Assembly (NCBI RefSeq): GCF_034387475.1
Contig: NZ_JAXCIL010000001.1
Span: 1,178,001 to 1,242,000 of the forward strand
Reading direction: 5' to 3'
DNA: 64,000 nt
Origin: Pseudomonas sp. Teo4
Lineage (GTDB): Bacteria > Pseudomonadota > Gammaproteobacteria > Pseudomonadales > Pseudomonadaceae
Positions 60,744-64,000 of this stretch are shown here, piece after piece. The stretch's first letter is position 1, and the number at the start of each line of letters is the position of its first letter. The notes under the pieces were generated by a model that made no database searches, was not told the origin of the DNA, and saw only the letters and a program-made list of their open reading frames with translations. The position numbers were made by a program, and so were the translations under genes.

Positions 60744-62362
60744 GGCTGCGTCACCTGGATATCGCTGAGGAAGGCAAAGCCCTCGGCGGTCCAGCGGAAG
60801 TCCTTGACCCGCGGCGCGGTGGCCGCCTGCCAGACCCGTTCATACAGCGGAAACGCCGAAGCCTCGTCGACCAGCAGGTCCTGCAGCTGGCCGTAGGCCT
60901 TGGCGCGTTGTGCATCCTGGGTGGCGGTGATGCCGCTGTCGAACAGTGCCTGGGCCTGCGCCAGGGTGTGTGGCTCGTAAGTGTTGGTGGCGACGGTGGC
61001 GCTGTTGGCGGTGCGTGGGTCGAGGATGGTCTGCAGGATGATCGGGTCGGCACGGGTCATGTAGGTGGAGGTCAGGTCGTAATTGCCCGAAGCATTGCCG
61101 GCCACCCACTCGGCGCGGGTCAGGACGTTGAGCTTGAGGTCGATGCCCACCTTGCGCAACTGGTCCTGCACCAGCACGTCACCTGCGGATTCGGCAGGGG
61201 TGAGGTTGTAGCGCAGGGTCAGGCGCTTGCCGTCCTTGTGCCGGTAACCATCGTCGCCCTTGTGCCAGCCTGCGGCATCGAGCAGGCGTTCGGAGCCTTG
61301 CGGGTCGTAGGCCAGCTTGTCGGCCTGTGGTTTGAAGAACGGCGTGGTGACGTCGTACACCCCGCTGACCACCGGGAACTCGCCGTTGTACACCGTATGC
61401 GCGTAGCTCTTGCGGTCGATCGCCTTTTGCAGCGCCAGGCGCACTTGGCGATCGGATAGCAGCCGGTCGTTGCGCGTGTTGGGGTAGAGGTTCAGGGCAG
61501 GGCCAGGCAGCGAACGGCTCTGGATGGCCGCGCCCTTGGACTGGAACAGCTTCAGGTCAACCTCGGAAAACGGGTTGCGTGGCCAGAGAATGTCGGCCTT
61601 GCCTTGCAGGAACAGGCCGTTGCGCACGCTTTCTTCGGGGATGTAGCTGATGTCCACGGCGTCCAGGTGGGCGGCACCTGGGTTTTTCACGTTGGCCGAG
61701 GCCCAGGCGTAGTCGGCACGCTTGACCAGGCGGGCGCCGACTTCGGGGGTGTAGTGTTCCAGCACGAAGGGGCCGGTGCCGATGATCTTGCCGAGCGAGC
61801 GTTCCTTGGCGGTGAGTTTGTAGGAGGCGGGGGCGAGAATGGCCAGGTTGGTGGTCGACGTGGCCTGCAGGAAACCGGCGTTGGGGCGCGACAGCACCAG
61901 GCGCACGGTGAAGTCGTCGACCACTTCGGCATGGTCGAAGCCGGCCAGGTAGGTGGCGCCGAAGGTGGCGGGCAATTGGGTGGCGAAGGCTTTGTTGCTG
62001 TCGAACGCGGCTTTCACGGCATTGGCGTCGAAGCGCTCGCCATTGCTGAAGGTGACGTCCTGGCGCAGGTGGAAGGTGTAGGTCAGGGCATCGTCGCTGA
62101 CTTCCCAGCTTTTCGCCAGCCAAGGAATGATGCGGCCCGAGTCGGGGTCCTGGTCGGTCAGCGACTCGGCGACGTTGCGCAGCAGCACGCGGTGTTCCAG
62201 CCAATAGACCTGGAATGGGTCGACGCTGACCAGGGTGGTGTTGTCGCCCCAGAAGGCGATGCTGAGGGTTTTGCTGGCGGTGTTTTCCGGGGATGGCGAG
62301 CAGGCGGCCAGGGTCAGGGCGCAGGCGGCCAGCAGGCTTTTGGCGAGGCGGCGTGGGGGCAT
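60740..62362 (-). CDS. ABC transporter substrate-binding lipoprotein, DppA/OppA type
   Basis: A 540-residue family-5 solute-binding protein. The lipobox LAAC follows a short signal (LLAACALTLAAC, Cys near residue 20), so it is a lipoprotein facing the periplasm. SBP_bac_5 features are WEVSDDALTYTFHLRQDVTF, GTGPFVLEHYTPE and NDRLLSDRQVRLALQKAIDR. The family binds peptides, nickel, opines, glutathione and other compounds. With two FMN monooxygenases nearby an organosulfur ligand is a reasonable guess. Confidence 0.92.
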   Translation of the reverse strand: MPPRRLAKSLLAACALTLAACSPSPENTASKTLSIAFWGDNTTLVSVDPFQVYWLEHRVLLRNVAESLTDQDPDSGRIIPWLAKSWEVSDDALTYTFHLRQDVTFSNGERFDANAVKAAFDSNKAFATQLPATFGATYLAGFDHAEVVDDFTVRLVLSRPNAGFLQATSTTNLAILAPASYKLTAKERSLGKIIGTGPFVLEHYTPEVGARLVKRADYAWASANVKNPGAAHLDAVDISYIPEESVRNGLFLQGKADILWPRNPFSEVDLKLFQSKGAAIQSRSLPGPALNLYPNTRNDRLLSDRQVRLALQKAIDRKSYAHTVYNGEFPVVSGVYDVTTPFFKPQADKLAYDPQGSERLLDAAGWHKGDDGYRHKDGKRLTLRYNLTPAESAGDVLVQDQLRKVGIDLKLNVLTRAEWVAGNASGNYDLTSTYMTRADPIILQTILDPRTANSATVATNTYEPHTLAQAQALFDSGITATQDAQRAKAYGQLQDLLVDEASAFPLYERVWQAATAPRVKDFRWTAEGFAFLSDIQVTQP

Positions 62363-62395
62363 GGGGTGGTCCTTGGTGGGTAGAGTGGCTGTACC

Positions 62396-62471
62396 GGCCT
62401 CATCGCCGGCAAGCCGGCTCCCACAGGTTCTGCACACTCCCTGTGGGAGCCGGCTTGCCGGCGATGAGGCC
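62396..62471. repeat. Perfect REPIN palindrome
   Basis: Arms 62396-62427 and 62440-62471 are exact 32-bp reverse complements (GGCCTCATCGCCGGC and AAGCCGGCTCCCACAGG) around a 12-nt loop. It lies between the aldolase-family gene stop (62479) and the binding-protein start (62362), inside a likely same-strand operon. Confidence 0.92.
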
Positions 62472-62478
62472 AGTCGAA

Positions 62479-63273
62479 TCAGAGCTGGTAATCACGCCCT
62501 TCACGGTCCAGTTGCCGAATCAACGCATCCCAGTGCCGTTGGATGCCCTCGCCAAGCCCGTCGGAAAACCGCTTGGACTGTTCATGCACCTTGGCAATCG
62601 CCGCTGGCGATGCATGAAGCAACTGGTCATTGCCCCCCGCCTGCGCCGCCACCTGGATGTTGCAGGCCCGCTCCAGCCCATGCAGCTCGCGGAAGGCATG
62701 CTCGACGCTGATGCCGCCCGTCAGCAGCCCGTGGTTGCGTAGAATCAGGATGTTGCTGGGGCCCAGGTTGGCCACCAGCCGTTCTTGCTCGTCCAGGTCC
62801 AAAGCCACGCCTTCGTAGTCGTGGTAAACAACCCGGCTGTAGTAGGCCAGGGCGTGCTGGGAAATCGGCAGCAAGCCGTCGCGCTGGGCTGATACTGCGG
62901 CGCCGTCTCGGGTGTGGGTGTGCAGCACCGCCTTGAGGTCCGGGCGGGCGCGGTGGATGGCGCTGTGAATCACGTAGCCGGCCTGGTTGATGCCCAGGCC
63001 CAGCGGGTCGTCGATAATCGTGCCGTCGACATCCACCTTCACCAGGTTGGATGCGGTGATTTCATCGAACAGCAGGCCAAAGGCGTTGATCAGGAAGTGC
63101 TCGTCCGGCCCAGGCACCCGGGCCGAGAAATGGGTGTAGATATGGTCGGTCCAGCGGAACAGTGCCGCCAGCCGGTAGGCGGCGGCGAGCTTGACCCGCA
63201 CCTCCCATTCTTCGGCGCTGACCCGCTGGCGCACGCTGCTTTCGTTGGGGGATACCACAGACAATGAACTCAT
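62479..63273 (-). CDS. Class II aldolase/adducin-family protein
   Basis: A 264-residue protein of the class II aldolase/adducin fold. The zinc-binding His pattern is seen in VLHTHTRDGAAVS, with a third in LRNHGLL. FRWTDHIYTHFSARVPGPDE is typical of the adducin-like branch. Members cleave or decarboxylate sugar-acid phosphates or remain uncharacterised; this type is common beside transporters. It is on the same strand as the ABC genes and the hydroxyacid dehydrogenase. Confidence 0.88.
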   Translation of the reverse strand: MSSLSVVSPNESSVRQRVSAEEWEVRVKLAAAYRLAALFRWTDHIYTHFSARVPGPDEHFLINAFGLLFDEITASNLVKVDVDGTIIDDPLGLGINQAGYVIHSAIHRARPDLKAVLHTHTRDGAAVSAQRDGLLPISQHALAYYSRVVYHDYEGVALDLDEQERLVANLGPSNILILRNHGLLTGGISVEHAFRELHGLERACNIQVAAQAGGNDQLLHASPAAIAKVHEQSKRFSDGLGEGIQRHWDALIRQLDREGRDYQL

Positions 63274-63294
63274 GATGCTCTCCAGAAATAAGGG

Positions 63295-64000
63295 TCAATA
63301 GCCGCGCTGGGTGTCGACCAGGTTGCGCAGCACGAGCTGCTCGCGGTAACGGGCGAAGTTGTCGAGGAAGGCTTCGAGGAAGGCCGGGTAGCCGTCTTCG
63401 GAAATCGCCGAGGTGTGCGGCGACAGGAACACTCGGGGGTGGTGGTACAGCGGATGTCCGGCGGGCAGGGGCTCCGGGTCGGTGACATCGAGGCTGGCGC
63501 GCGCGATCAGGCCGCTGTCCAGTGCTGTAAGCAGCGCCTGCTGGTCGAGCAAGCCGCCCCGGGCGATGTTGATCAGGTGCAGTCCGGGTTTGGCGTGGGC
63601 CAGCACGGAGTGGTCGATCAGGCCACGGGTGGCGGGCGTGAGCGGGGCGGCCAGCACCAGGTGGTCGCTGTTGGCGAACAGCTGGTGCAGGTTTTCGACG
63701 CGCTCGACGCCTGGTACTTCGGCAATCGCCTGGCCAGGACGGCTCAGGGCCAACACCCGCATGCCCAATGCGCTGGCCTTGCGCGCCAGGCTCTGGCCAA
63801 TACTGCCGAAGCCGAAGATGCCCAGGGTGCGGCCACGCACGGGCGCCAGCGCGGTCAGGCGCCAGTCGGCATCCTTCACCCACAGCCCCGGCAGTTGCTT
63901 GGCAGCGGCGAACACCAGGGCCAGGGCGAACTCGGCCACCTGTTCGGCATTGGCCCCCTTGCCGCTGGTGACGGGTGGCCCCTGGAAGACCCAGTCGGGG
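63295..64000 (-). CDS. D-2-hydroxyacid dehydrogenase (partial, cut by the window end)
   Basis: The C-terminal part of an NAD(P)-dependent D-isomer 2-hydroxyacid dehydrogenase. The frame stays open to base 64000, so the N-terminus lies beyond. Visible are the cofactor motif GIFGFGSIGQSLA, the catalytic Arg in NIARGGLLDQQAL, the Glu in DVTDPEPLPAGHPLY and the His in LSPHTSAISEDG. It reduces 2-keto acids or oxidises D-hydroxy acids. It precedes the aldolase-family gene by 21 nt, so they probably form one operon. Confidence 0.9.
   Translation of the reverse strand, partial: PDWVFQGPPVTSGKGANAEQVAEFALALVFAAAKQLPGLWVKDADWRLTALAPVRGRTLGIFGFGSIGQSLARKASALGMRVLALSRPGQAIAEVPGVERVENLHQLFANSDHLVLAAPLTPATRGLIDHSVLAHAKPGLHLINIARGGLLDQQALLTALDSGLIARASLDVTDPEPLPAGHPLYHHPRVFLSPHTSAISEDGYPAFLEAFLDNFARYREQLVLRNLVDTQRGY

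Noticed and set aside
1..64000. Evidence for prophage, integrative element or tRNA-linked island.
   Set aside because: No integrase, transposase, phage structural gene, tRNA or attachment-like direct repeat was recognised; only REP-type repeats and the palindromic element occur.

Overview
The window looks like a Pseudomonas chromosome of the P. putida group. It is GC-rich, carries many P. putida-type REP/REPIN palindromes in the spacers, has the P. putida form of the malonate decarboxylase operon (mdcABCDEGHLM plus mdcR), and carries an iac locus in the iacABCDEFG-iacR-iacHI order described for P. putida 1290. No rRNA, tRNA, integrase, phage gene or CRISPR array was seen. Almost all of it is catabolic, transport and regulatory gene content. 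Assignments rest on reading the sequence and on recall of protein families; no database search was run.

Region by region. 78-2553: OprD-type porin and a LysR regulator. 3068-11130: complete indole-3-acetic acid (IAA) degradation locus, iacABCDEFG forward, iacR reverse, iacHI forward. 11437-16002 (reverse): chemoreceptor, outer-membrane barrel protein, FeaR-like AraC regulator. 16428-18867: phenylacetaldehyde-type aldehyde dehydrogenase and a DMT exporter. 19161-24457: cupin/HTH regulator divergent from a gmaS-mgsABC (glnT-glxBCD) operon for gamma-glutamyl-methylamide and N-methylglutamate synthesis. 24565-26413: Lrp regulator and two LysE exporters. 26429-35669: an unassigned catabolic locus with GntR regulator, Nudix protein, carboxymuconolactone-decarboxylase-like protein, two flavin reductases, aldehyde dehydrogenase, alpha/beta hydrolase, PF06684 protein, luciferase-like monooxygenase and NCS1 permease. 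Three of its promoters share a GGTATACC-type operator. 35739-37977: acyl-CoA dehydrogenase and 3-hydroxyisobutyryl-CoA hydrolase (valine catabolism). 38198-42096: MFS transporter and a dimethylamine-monooxygenase-like set. 42323-45547: aminobutyraldehyde dehydrogenase, GntR regulator and a soluble Cache-domain protein. 45658-54197: malonate decarboxylase operon, MdcLM transporter and MdcR. 54258-64000: two FMN-dependent monooxygenases, a 34-codon upstream ORF, a dipeptide-type ABC transporter, a class II aldolase family protein and a D-2-hydroxyacid dehydrogenase cut by the window edge.

How the parts may work together. IAA would be oxidised by IacA (reduced flavin from IacG), IacE and the IacCDF Rieske system to catechol, whose ring-cleavage genes are not in the window. 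Dimethylamine oxidation (dmm-like set) would yield methylamine for GmaS and MgsABC, but the N-methylglutamate dehydrogenase that completes this route is absent here. The most promising undescribed system is the 26.4-35.7 kb locus. Its parts parallel the logic of pyrimidine (rut) or pyridine-ring cleavage by a luciferase-like monooxygenase, but the gene combination differs and the substrate is unknown.

Structural points of note are: two copies of a ~222-bp near-palindromic element with identical 54-bp arms but an inverted core; a REP translated in frame inside mdcB; a hairpin that can hide the mdcA ribosome-binding site; and a perfect 32-bp REPIN palindrome inside the ABC/aldolase gene array.
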